From a bacterium UBP3_UBA6266 (GTDB lineage Bacteria > Auribacterota > UBA6266): a stretch of 10,086 bases of DNA. Under the pieces are notes generated by a model. The model was not told where the DNA came from. It saw only the letters and a program-made list of their open reading frames with translations, and ran no database searches. Positions 1 through 5,727 of this stretch are shown here, one piece after another. The stretch spans positions 1 through 10,086 of the forward strand of contig DJVC01000113.1 of NCBI GenBank assembly GCA_002440765.1. The letters run 5' to 3'. A program made the position numbers and the translations under genes. Each line of letters begins with the position of its first letter. Within the stretch, counting starts at the first letter, position 1.

Positions 1-309
1 GGCGGACAGCAGCAGCGCCTGTGCATCGCCCGCTGTCTCGCCGTTGAACCCGAGGTAATACTTTTTGATGAACCGTGCGCCAGCCTGGACCCGATATCCA
101 CGACAAAGATAGAAGAACTGATTCTTGAACTGAAAAAATCCTACACGATAATAATAGTTACGCACAATATGCAGCAGGCGGCAAGGGTGTCCGATTATAC
201 CGCCTTCCTGTATATAGGCAAACTTATTGAATTCGGGATTACCGAAAAGGTCTTTACGGTGCCGAAAGAAAAATTAACAGAAGAATATCTGACGGGCAAA
301 TTCGGATAA
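1..309 (+). CDS. pstB: Phosphate ABC transporter ATP-binding protein PstB (5' truncated)
   Basis: This is the C-terminal 102 residues of the ATPase that powers the PstSCAB high-affinity phosphate importer at the cytoplasmic face of the inner membrane. The window begins inside the ABC signature (GGQQQR, the end of LSGGQQQR). It continues with a Walker B/D-loop segment ([13 protein letters not shown]) and the H-loop histidine in [16 protein letters not shown]. The phrase [12 protein letters not shown] and the tail YIGKLIEFG followed by a TGKFG end are typical of PstB rather than of other ABC ATPases. Walker A and the true start lie outside the window. It is followed after 43 nt by phoU in the same direction, the usual end of a pst operon. 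The cut is a window edge, not a broken gene. Confidence 0.95.
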   Translation, partial: GGQQQRLCIARCLAVEPEVILFDEPCASLDPISTTKIEELILELKKSYTIIIVTHNMQQAARVSDYTAFLYIGKLIEFGITEKVFTVPKEKLTEEYLTGKFG

Positions 310-352
310 TAATTTTTGCCCGCGCTGATATGTAATTTAAAAAGGAGGAAAT

Positions 353-1024
353 ATGTTAGGGGAAAAACTGACAGCCCTGAAAAAAGAGCTGATAGAGTAC
401 GCGAATTTTGTGCAGAGTATGTTTGATAAAAGTATTAAAGGCCTTCGGAAAAAAGATGAAGTCTCTCTTCAGGACATAATAAACAAGGACGAACCCAGGG
501 CGAACAAGGAAGAGATACAGCTTGATAAACTGTGCACTGTCCTGATAGCCCAGTATGAGCCGCGCGCGAGCGACCTCAGGACAGTCCTTATGATATTAAA
601 GATAAACAATGATCTTGAGAGAATGGCCGACCACGTGATAAACATAACGGAAAGCAGCCTCTTCCTGATTGCCCGCCCGTCAATGGGTATGCTCGACGAT
701 GTGGTGAAAATGAGCGATCTCACAAGCAAAATGCTCCAGAACAGCGTCGATTCTTTTATAAGTAAGGATGTGGAGAAGGCGAAGCTGGTTTGCAGGACTG
801 ATAGGCAGGTCAACGAGCTCAGGGACAGGATAGTGGAGAAACTCGTTTCCCTTATGAGCGTTGATTCGCACAATATAGAGCGCGCCCTGCATCTTATGAG
901 GATAACTTCAAACCTTGAGAGGATATCCGACCTTACCACCAATATATGCGAAGACGTGATTTTTATGGTTGAAGGACAGGTGATAAAGCATCACCACGGA
1001 CAAGAGGAGCAGGAGAATAAGTAA
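353..1024 (+). CDS. phoU: Phosphate-signalling/transport accessory protein PhoU
   Basis: PhoU is a cytoplasmic helical protein that links the Pst transporter to the PhoR/PhoB sensor system and restrains phosphate uptake. The 223-aa length is normal for the family. The two tandem PhoU three-helix units are both visible through their metal-binding ExxxD-type motifs: NNDLERMADH at about residues 86-94 and SNLERISDL at about 186-194. The start is fixed by a near-perfect Shine-Dalgarno AAGGAGG at 342-348, 4 nt before the ATG, the strongest ribosome site in the window. It is co-transcribed with pstB (43-nt gap). The last residues (about GQEEQENK) and the TAA are unusual: the coding DNA from about 1010 onward is the left arm of a long inverted repeat whose right arm lies at 1108-1129, so the natural C-terminus may have been replaced or extended by that element. 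Confidence 0.95.
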   Translation: MLGEKLTALKKELIEYANFVQSMFDKSIKGLRKKDEVSLQDIINKDEPRANKEEIQLDKLCTVLIAQYEPRASDLRTVLMILKINNDLERMADHVINITESSLFLIARPSMGMLDDVVKMSDLTSKMLQNSVDSFISKDVEKAKLVCRTDRQVNELRDRIVEKLVSLMSVDSHNIERALHLMRITSNLERISDLTTNICEDVIFMVEGQVIKHHHGQEEQENK

Positions 1025-1129
1025 GTATTTCTCACTCATTCTCGTCCCGCCTCTGGCGGGACTCCGAGGCGGTCACCGAGTAAAACACTCAGTTCCCGAA
1101 TCCGTTCGAAACACTTACTTATCCTCCTG
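1010..1129. repeat. Palindromic element overlapping the phoU stop codon
   Basis: A 22-nt left arm (1010-1031) is complementary to 1108-1129 at 20 of 22 positions; both mismatches are A opposite C. The arms enclose three further hairpins: a perfect 8-bp stem GTCCCGCC / GGCGGGAC with a 3-nt loop (1044-1062), GAGT/ACTC (1078-1090) and CGAA/TTCG (1097-1108, whose last base is the first base of the right arm). The whole could fold as one closed multibranch RNA or DNA structure. It has no T-run after the outer stem, so it is not a standard rho-independent terminator. The compact size, terminal inverted repeats and lack of coding capacity fit a dispersed palindromic repeat or MITE-like unit. Copy number elsewhere cannot be seen from this window. 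It could also serve as a 3'-end stabiliser for the pstB-phoU mRNA. Confidence 0.7.
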
Positions 1130-1349
1130 ATCTATGCGTAAATTTAAAGCTGGACAGGGAGTAAGTTTTTCGGGGCAGTTTGAAAGAATTCCTTTAGTGG
1201 GATGGTGCCTTCGGCATCTCTATCATAGATAGAAACTGACCCAGAATCAAGTTTGATTCAGGGTCAACTGCATTCCACAACTCAGGGAAGAACCTTAAGC
1301 CATGACGAACCTATAGGTTCGAATCTGCGTGGCAAATACCACGATTAAC
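1130..1349. other. Gene-free, hairpin-rich intergenic stretch
   Basis: I see no credible reading frame here on either strand. It contains five closely spaced inverted repeats: GGTGCC/GGCATC with a TTC loop (1204-1218), TCTATC/GATAGA with an ATA loop (1219-1233), a 12-bp hairpin with one A:A mismatch beginning TGACCC (1237-1266), a perfect 16-bp palindrome CGAACCTATAGGTTCG (1306-1321), and CGTGG/CCACG (1328-1343). The first three are nearly back to back. A tRNA-like TTCGAATC occurs at 1318-1325, but no T-stem or acceptor can be formed around it. It may be a degraded mobile element, a cluster of palindromic repeats or a structured non-coding RNA; the sequence does not decide. Confidence 0.55.
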
Positions 1350-1380
1350 AAAAAAGACGACCATAAGGGCCGTCCTTTTT
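1350..1380. terminator. Bidirectional rho-independent terminator
   Basis: The stem GACG (1356-1359) pairs with CGTC (1371-1374), continued by CC/GG around an ATAA loop. On the minus strand an extra G:U pair closes the stem. It is flanked by A6 at 1350-1355 and T5 at 1376-1380, so either strand reads a GC stem followed by a U-run. On the minus strand it starts about 10 nt after the encoded CCA of tRNA-Glu and is the natural terminator of that gene. On the plus strand it can stop read-through from pstB-phoU. Confidence 0.75.
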
Positions 1381-1389
1381 ATTAAATGC

Positions 1390-1466
1390 TGGCACCCCCA
1401 GCGGGATTCGAACCCGCGGTCTCATGGCTGAGAACCATGCATCCTAGGCCGCTAGACGATGGGGGC
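1390..1466 (-). tRNA. tRNA-Glu (anticodon CTC)
   Basis: The minus strand folds as a complete 77-nt cloverleaf. The acceptor is GCCCCCA / TGGGGGT with discriminator G and an encoded CCA (TGG at 1390-1392 on plus). The D-arm resembles bacterial tRNA-Glu (TCGTCTAGCGGCC...). The anticodon stem CATGG/CCATG carries the loop TTCTCAG, giving anticodon CTC, which reads GAG. The T-arm is GCGGG TTCGAAT CCCGC. The CCA is genomically encoded. It stands alone, transcribed opposite to its neighbours, with its own promoter and terminator. C34 means it reads only GAG, so a TTC isoacceptor must exist elsewhere in the genome. Confidence 0.96.
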
Positions 1467-1485
1467 GTTTTTATCGGGAATGGAA

Positions 1486-1514
1486 ATTATATGAGATAGC
1501 CTGCCTTTTTACAA
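1486..1514 (-). promoter_or_regulatory. Promoter of tRNA-Glu
   Basis: On the minus strand, -35 TTGTAA (1509-1514) is followed by a 17-nt spacer and a perfect -10 TATAAT (1486-1491). Transcription would start near 1479-1480, about 13 nt before the mature tRNA 5' end at 1466, a normal short tRNA leader. Confidence 0.75.
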
Positions 1515-1579
1515 GTAATAAAAAGTATAAAAACCTATAAATTGCGAATTCGTATATTATATGTCCCTCATCCCCCCGA

Positions 1580-1608
1580 TTGACACAAATCTCCTTTAAG
1601 AGTAATAT
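1580..1608 (+). promoter_or_regulatory. Promoter of the flavoprotein gene cluster
   Basis: A perfect -35 TTGACA (1580-1585) is followed by a 17-nt spacer and a weaker -10 TAATAT (1603-1608). The predicted start point is near 1614-1615, only 8-9 nt before the ATG at 1623, leaving no room for a Shine-Dalgarno site. Confidence 0.65.
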
Positions 1609-1622
1609 CGGTTAATTTGAAT

Positions 1623-2801
1623 ATGAAGTCTGAAAATCATTTTGATGTCATTATCATCGGCGCGGGCGCGTCAGGACTGATGTGCGCGCAAGCGGCGGGG
1701 AAAAGGGGTCGGAACGTTCTTCTTCTTGAACATTCGAAGGAAGCAGGCACCAAAATCCTTGTATCGGGCGGCGGCAAATGTAATTTTACCAACCTGAGTG
1801 TGGATAAAGAAAACTATCTATCACACAATCCTCATTTTGTCACCTCGGCACTGCGGCGCTTTACACAGCATGATTTCATAAAACTGATTGAAGAGTATGG
1901 TGTGAAATACGAAGAAAGGGAACATGGCCGGCTTTTCTGCAGGGGAAGCGCGAAGGATGTTCTTAACCTTTTATTGAAGGAATGCGGCGCTGCGGGTGTG
2001 AAAATCCAAACAGGTTGCAGCGTAAAAAGAATTGAAAAAGAAAAAAATTTCTGTGTAAAAACAAATGCAGGAGATTTTATTTCCGAATCGTTGGTCATTG
2101 CCACGGGAGGACTGTCCATGCCGGAATCCGGCGCGACGGATTTGGGGTATAAAGTAGCAATACAATTCGGAATCAGGGTTATTAAACAGTTCCCCGGCCT
2201 GGTTCCGTTTGTTTTGAAAGAGGTAAAAGATTTCAAAAGCCTGTCGGGCATATCCGTTAATGCCTCCGTATCGGTAAACGGCCGTTCGTTCAAAGACGCA
2301 GTCTTGTTTACCCACAGGGGTTTGAGCGGCCCCGCTATACTGCAGGCATCGAACTACTGGCATAAGGGAGATGAGATTATAGTAAATTTTCTCCCTGATA
2401 TTGACCTTGAAGAACAGTTTGCCTTATGGCAAAGGGAAAAACCCCGCTCAACCGTTAAAAACCTGTTATCGACATTATTGCCCGGAAGGCTTGTGGCATA
2501 TTTGAGCTCCGGCCTTGATACGGACAGGCCAATCAGCCAGCGCGGCAAAAAAGATATAAAAAAGATTGCGGAAGTATTCAGCGGCTGGAGTGTTCGTCCC
2601 GTTGAAACGGAAGGTTACAGCAAGGCGGAAGTCACAAAAGGCGGTGTTGATACAAATGAGTTGTCATCCAGGACTTTCGAGTCGAAGAAAGTAAAAGGTC
2701 TTTATTTTATAGGGGAGGTCCTTGATGTCACCGGCTGGCTCGGAGGCTACAACCTGCAATGGGCGTGGTCATCCGGCTATTGTGCGGGGCAATACGTTTA
2801 A
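1623..2801 (+). CDS. YhiN/HI0933-family NAD(P)/FAD-dependent oxidoreductase
   Basis: This is a cytosolic flavoprotein of the HI0933/YhiN group (also called BaiN-like or aminoacetone oxidase-like); the physiological substrate of most members is unknown. From ATG 1623 it is 392 aa, normal for the family (about 400). Motifs in order: the N-terminal dinucleotide-binding strand with GxGxxG (VIIIGAGASGLMCA), the family signature GGGKCNFTN near residue 50, the central ATGGLSMPESGATDLGY, and the C-terminal FAD-contacting segment VTKGGVDTNELSSRTFESK...GLYFIGEVLDVTGWLGGYNLQWAWSSG. An in-frame TTG lies two codons upstream at 1617. I prefer the ATG because the family begins a few residues before the FDVIIIGAG strand. 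No Shine-Dalgarno is visible and the promoter is very close, so the mRNA may be nearly leaderless. It is followed after 62 nt by the zinc-module gene and then arsC, with no terminator visible between them. Confidence 0.93.
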   Translation: MKSENHFDVIIIGAGASGLMCAQAAGKRGRNVLLLEHSKEAGTKILVSGGGKCNFTNLSVDKENYLSHNPHFVTSALRRFTQHDFIKLIEEYGVKYEEREHGRLFCRGSAKDVLNLLLKECGAAGVKIQTGCSVKRIEKEKNFCVKTNAGDFISESLVIATGGLSMPESGATDLGYKVAIQFGIRVIKQFPGLVPFVLKEVKDFKSLSGISVNASVSVNGRSFKDAVLFTHRGLSGPAILQASNYWHKGDEIIVNFLPDIDLEEQFALWQREKPRSTVKNLLSTLLPGRLVAYLSSGLDTDRPISQRGKKDIKKIAEVFSGWSVRPVETEGYSKAEVTKGGVDTNELSSRTFESKKVKGLYFIGEVLDVTGWLGGYNLQWAWSSGYCAGQYV

Positions 2802-2863
2802 TCGCGGGAAAATCTCTTTATTTTGTGGTATCATTCCAGTACACTCTGTAAAGAGGCAGGTTA

Positions 2864-3256
2864 GTGAAAAAAGCAATCATAACTCTTCTTATAATTGTAG
2901 GGATTTGCCTGCTTGTGCCGTTCCTGCTCGTAAAGGTTTTCCTGGACCGGATTGAAATTCCTGTCAAAGAGCCGGAACCTGTTGCTGTCCCGGAGCCGGC
3001 CGAAGTCGAGAAGGTTGAAAAAGTCCCGCAGAAAGTGAAGTGCCCTGACTGCGGAGGAGAGGGCTGTATACAGTATACGAAAACAGAAAATTGCGCTATG
3101 TGTAAAGGCAATAAACTTGTGAAATCAGGTATGAAGGGGTCTAATACGATGTACCCGTGCCCTAAATGCGGGGGAAGCGGTGTTAAGAAAAAGACTGCCT
3201 GGAAAACCTGCCCCAAATGCGGGGGGAAAGGTTATATAGAGCGTTTCAGCCGGTAA
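2864..3256 (+). CDS. Membrane-anchored protein with a DnaJ-type cysteine-rich zinc module
   Basis: A 130-aa protein starting at GTG 2864, preceded by AGAGG/AGG at 2853-2860. Residues about 4-27 form one hydrophobic membrane helix. A Pro/Glu/Val-rich linker (about 30-57) follows, then four CxxCxGxG-type modules: CPDCGGEG (60-67), CAMCKGNK (77-84), CPKCGGSG (99-106) and CPKCGGKG (116-123). Module start spacings of 17, 22 and 17 residues resemble the zinc-binding domain of DnaJ as I recall it, in which modules 1+4 and 2+3 each bind one zinc. There is no J domain and no substrate-binding beta domain. By family logic it could bind unfolded protein or act in thiol chemistry at the membrane; this is inference. 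The stop is 6 nt before the arsC start, so the two are probably translated together. Confidence 0.8.
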   Translation: MKKAIITLLIIVGICLLVPFLLVKVFLDRIEIPVKEPEPVAVPEPAEVEKVEKVPQKVKCPDCGGEGCIQYTKTENCAMCKGNKLVKSGMKGSNTMYPCPKCGGSGVKKKTAWKTCPKCGGKGYIERFSR

Positions 3257-3262
3257 TATGTT

Positions 3263-3697
3263 ATGACAAAGAAAAAAGTCCTTTTTATATGTGTCCATAA
3301 TTCCGCGAGAAGCCAGATGGCCGAAGCCTACCTGCAAAAGTTCGCGCCGGACATGTTTTCCGCGGAAAGTGCCGGCCTGGAGCCGGGGAAATTAAACCCT
3401 GTCGTTGTTGAGGTAATGAAGGAAGACGGTATTGACATTTCCGGCAACAAAACGAAAAGTGTTCATGACTTTATTAAACAGGGGAAGAAATACGATTATA
3501 TAATTACCGTATGCGATGAGTCCGCGAAGGAAAGGTGTCCTGTTTTCCCGGGTAATGCCGAGAAGATGCACTGGAGTTTTCCGGATCCGTCCGCTTTGGA
3601 AGGCAGCGCGCGGGACAGGATGGAAAAGACCGGAAAAATAAGAGATGATATAAGGAAAAAGGTTCTTGATTGGCTGGGCAGCCTCGGACAGACTTAA
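3263..3697 (+). CDS. arsC: Arsenate reductase, thioredoxin-coupled (LMW phosphatase fold)
   Basis: A 144-aa cytosolic protein of the low-molecular-weight tyrosine phosphatase fold. The N-terminal P-loop is CVHNSARS (C10, R16, S17), matching CX5R(S/T). Two more cysteines, C84 and C92, lie where the pI258-type ArsC redox relay has C82 and C89, and the catalytic Asp is D108 in the FPDP motif. The C10-C84-C92 triad supports arsenate reduction with thioredoxin recycling rather than pure phosphatase activity. No arsenite pump or ArsR regulator is present in the window, so its job here may be part of a scattered resistance set. There is no Shine-Dalgarno; the ATG lies 6 nt after the preceding stop, suggesting translational coupling. 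Its TAA overlaps the stop of the converging DUF502 gene. Confidence 0.9.
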   Translation: MTKKKVLFICVHNSARSQMAEAYLQKFAPDMFSAESAGLEPGKLNPVVVEVMKEDGIDISGNKTKSVHDFIKQGKKYDYIITVCDESAKERCPVFPGNAEKMHWSFPDPSALEGSARDRMEKTGKIRDDIRKKVLDWLGSLGQT

Positions 3698-4326
3698 ATC
3701 CTGCTGTTCTGAGGCGGAATTACCCCCCCCGAAACAATACATTTGATTGCTTTATCCACCGAAATGTCCAGTTCGATGATTTTGTTTCTTGGAACAAAAA
3801 GTATCATGCCCGAAAAAGGAGCAGGGGCGAGAGGCACAAATACCGTTATAAGGTTTTTATTCGCTTTTTTGTTCAGTTCATCAAGTTCTTCATTGGTTAT
3901 AAACCCGAGAGAATATGATTCTCTTGTGGGATATTCGACAAGTACAACTTTTTTGAATTTATCTTTTTTATTCGAACTGAAAAGGGAATCGGACAGTTCC
4001 TTTGCCGAAGGGTAAATGTGGGCTATAAAGGGAATTTTCAGGATTAATTTTTCAAAGACGGGGAAAAGCTTTATTCCGATTATGTGGCTTGATATGAATC
4101 CGACTATCAGTATGATGAGGATTGTTGTCAGGAACCCCAGCCCGGGTATGGAAAAACCGTATTCTTTTATAAGCAGGGCATTGACATATTTGCCTGTAAG
4201 CTGGTCGGCGAACCGGAATATGATGATTATGATATAAACGGAAACGAATAAGGGGAATATGGTTGCTATCCCCGCGAAAAAGAAATTTTTTAAAGAGGAA
4301 ACAAATGTGGTTTTATGCTCATCCAT
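3694..4326 (-). CDS. DUF502 (COG2928) inner-membrane protein
   Basis: A 210-aa membrane protein matching the DUF502 family, whose function is unknown. Visible elements are a first hydrophobic helix after the start (about residues 11-38, LKNFFFAGIATIFPLFVSVYIIIIIF), a second (about 58-85, IPGLGFLTTILIILIVGFISSHIIG), then the conserved stretch PVFEKLILKIPFIAHIYPSAKEL and a soluble C-terminal domain (VVLVEYPTRESYSLGFITNE ... VFVPLAPAPFSGMILFVPRNKI). This order is that of the family. No Shine-Dalgarno precedes the ATG; a perfect TATAAT sits 9 nt upstream instead. The end is convergent with arsC: the two stop codons share TTAA (3694-3697). A run of eight G on the coding strand (3723-3730) lies 26 nt upstream of the stop codon and could be prone to slippage. 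Confidence 0.88.
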   Translation of the reverse strand: MDEHKTTFVSSLKNFFFAGIATIFPLFVSVYIIIIIFRFADQLTGKYVNALLIKEYGFSIPGLGFLTTILIILIVGFISSHIIGIKLFPVFEKLILKIPFIAHIYPSAKELSDSLFSSNKKDKFKKVVLVEYPTRESYSLGFITNEELDELNKKANKNLITVFVPLAPAPFSGMILFVPRNKIIELDISVDKAIKCIVSGGVIPPQNSRI

Positions 4327-4335
4327 AACAAGATG

Positions 4336-4365
4336 ATTATATCAGTTATTGTTTTTGATTGTAAG
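4336..4365 (-). promoter_or_regulatory. Extended -10 promoter of the DUF502 gene
   Basis: On the minus strand, TGATATAAT gives a perfect -10 (4336-4341) with the TG of an extended -10. A weak -35-like CTTACA lies 18 nt upstream (4360-4365). The start point would be near 4329, only about 3 nt before the ATG at 4326, so the transcript would be essentially leaderless. Confidence 0.6.
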
Positions 4366-4412
4366 TTTTTCATACACAGGTGCCCGTTTGGCGGAGATAA
4401 ACTCATTCCGAA

Positions 4413-5126
4413 TCAGGGCTGTTTTTTCTGCCATTCTTTCCACTTGTGATAATTTTCTCCGATATTTTCTCCCGTTAACTTGTCCAGCGATTTTGCCGCG
4501 GTCCCCCTGACATTCACGTCGCTGTCTGTAAGAGTTTCTATCAGATAACCGACCGCTTTTTTGTTTTCCATCCGGCCCAGGGCATATTCCGCGGCTGAGC
4601 GGACACCCGGGTCTTCATCTTTAAGCATCCATATCAAGGCGGACGTTGACACCTTTTCTTTTATCTTGCCGAGGGAAAAAGCGGTTGTCCACCGGACGCG
4701 GGGTTCTTCATCGGCGGTTAAGGGGATAAGGGCGTTTACGCTTTGAAGGTTTTTGAATTTTCCGAGCGCAAAAGCCGCAGCTTTACGGACGGAAGATTCC
4801 TCGTCTTTCAGGGCTTTGATCAAAGGATGAAAGGCTCTTGTATCGGTTGCCTGAGCGAGCGCCGTTGCGGCGGCAAATCTGACATCAGCTGACGGGTCTT
4901 CCATAGCTTTTATGAGGGGTCCGACCGCTTCAGGCATATGTTTTGTTCCCATTTTGTTTTGTAGTATCCTTGCCGCCTGGGCTTTTTCTTCGGCAGTGGG
5001 AGAGGAAAGCTGTTCTATATATTTCTGAGCCGGGAATCCTGTAAATTCACACCGGCAGTACGCCGGACTTAGCAGAAGCAACGGTATGAAAATCGAAAAT
5101 TTTAAGACTTGCCGACCGGATAGCAT
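4413..5126 (-). CDS. Secreted HEAT-repeat protein
   Basis: A 237-aa protein with a signal peptide (about residues 1-25, hydrophobic core FSIFIPLLLLSPAY) and five HEAT/PBS-lyase-type repeats in strict 31-residue register, starting near 68 (VGPLIKAMEDPSADVRFAAATAL), 99, 130, 161 and 192. Each has the (V/D)VR.(A)A..AL(G) helix pattern. Such repeats form a curved helical scaffold for protein binding; no catalytic residues are expected. The tail YHKWKEWQKKQP is the Trp-rich end often seen on exported HEAT proteins. A cysteine follows the hydrophobic core (PAYC), but the preceding residues do not make a good lipobox, so I favour a soluble periplasmic protein. The ATG follows the upstream gene's stop by 6 nt, with no Shine-Dalgarno. 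Either translational coupling or a leaderless mRNA from the TATAAT at 5132-5137 could start it. Confidence 0.85.
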   Translation of the reverse strand: MLSGRQVLKFSIFIPLLLLSPAYCRCEFTGFPAQKYIEQLSSPTAEEKAQAARILQNKMGTKHMPEAVGPLIKAMEDPSADVRFAAATALAQATDTRAFHPLIKALKDEESSVRKAAAFALGKFKNLQSVNALIPLTADEEPRVRWTTAFSLGKIKEKVSTSALIWMLKDEDPGVRSAAEYALGRMENKKAVGYLIETLTDSDVNVRGTAAKSLDKLTGENIGENYHKWKEWQKKQP

Positions 5127-5131
5127 GATAT

Positions 5132-5137
5132 ATTATA
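5132..5137 (-). promoter_or_regulatory. -10-like TATAAT directly before the HEAT gene
   Basis: A perfect TATAAT on the minus strand ends 5 nt before the ATG at 5126 and overlaps the stop codon of the upstream gene. A start point 6-7 nt downstream would fall on the ATG itself. No convincing -35 is present, so it could be chance within the codons TTA TAA T. Confidence 0.35.
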
Positions 5138-5627
5138 AGCCGTAACCGGGAAAGTAATCCATGATTACTTCCCTTTTTACTCCGGTTATCTCCGAAAATT
5201 TCACGGAATATTTTTTCCGGATTTCAAGGATTTTTTCTTTCCTCGCGCTGCCGGCGTTTTGAATCCGGCTTAATACGGGAGCATCCAGCTTTTTCCTGGT
5301 TATATTTTCAAGTTCTGAGGAAATTTTATCAGGGTTGTTTTCTTCCCGCAGGTTAGCGATTATAGTCTGTGGGCTTAAACCTGTTATTCTCGACAGTTCA
5401 GCTGTAAACCGGGTCCGGGTTTCATCCAGTTCCTCTTCCATTTCTATTTTTCTTTTACCGAAGGAAATCCGCTCGTCAAGGGTCAGGGGTTTCCCCCTGG
5501 CAAATTCAAGCCGCGCGACAAAAGAAGGTTTTGTTTCCGCATTCAGGCCGGAAGGAGAATAATTCAGTATTACCAGGAAGCTTAATACGGAACATATGAA
5601 TATAAAGCATGGAAATCTTTTATTCAT
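5133..5627 (-). CDS. Secreted 164-aa protein of unknown function with an internal duplication
   Basis: I do not recognise a family. The N-terminus is a signal peptide (FPCFIFICSVLSFLVILNY, cleavage plausible near residue 30, LNA-ET). The mature part is highly charged and probably helical. Two segments align at a 66-residue offset: residues about 71-90 (RTRFTAELSRITGLSPQTII) and 137-156 (RKKYSVKFSEITGVKREVIM), sharing R, the S-x-ITG core and a later I. This suggests two copies of one small helical module joined by a Lys/Glu-rich linker. The start ATG has only a distant GAGG about 10 nt upstream. It lies between the FecR-domain gene and the HEAT gene on the same strand, 6 nt from the latter, and probably shares their transcript. 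Confidence 0.75.
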   Translation of the reverse strand: MNKRFPCFIFICSVLSFLVILNYSPSGLNAETKPSFVARLEFARGKPLTLDERISFGKRKIEMEEELDETRTRFTAELSRITGLSPQTIIANLREENNPDKISSELENITRKKLDAPVLSRIQNAGSARKEKILEIRKKYSVKFSEITGVKREVIMDYFPGYGL

Positions 5628-5690
5628 TTAACTTTGCCCTCAATCATCTTATATATTTTCCTGTATTAGGGCGCATAAGTCAAATTTAAA

Positions 5691-5714
5691 GATTTATCCC
5701 GCGGGATTATAATC
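5691..5714 (-). terminator. Possible weak terminator after the FecR-domain gene
   Basis: The 12-bp palindrome ATCCCGCGGGAT (5696-5707) is flanked by GATT/AATC arms (5691-5694, 5711-5714), giving an imperfect hairpin on the minus strand. It is followed by an interrupted T-rich run (CTTTAAATTT). It lies 14 nt after the TAG of the FecR gene and could partly terminate that transcript. The stem is bulged and the U-run is broken, so an operator is an equal alternative. Confidence 0.35.
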
Positions 5715-5727
5715 GGGTCGAGTAAGA

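Noticed and set aside
1301..1345. Possible second tRNA: TTCGAATC followed by an ACCA-like end
   Set aside because: The bases around the TTCGAAT loop do not form a T-stem, no acceptor or anticodon arm can be drawn, and the local sequence forms other hairpins instead.
1556..1561. Second minus-strand TATAAT upstream of the tRNA
   Set aside because: No -35 lies at 16-18 nt, and the closer promoter at 1486-1514 explains the tRNA fully.
1617..1622. TTG start for the flavoprotein
   Set aside because: It adds only two residues, has no Shine-Dalgarno and lies at the predicted start point; ATG 1623 matches the family N-terminus. It cannot be excluded for a leaderless mRNA.
3263..3697. Arsenic resistance operon
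   Set aside because: There is no ArsR, arsenite exporter or ArsA near arsC; the upstream genes are a flavoprotein and a zinc-module protein.
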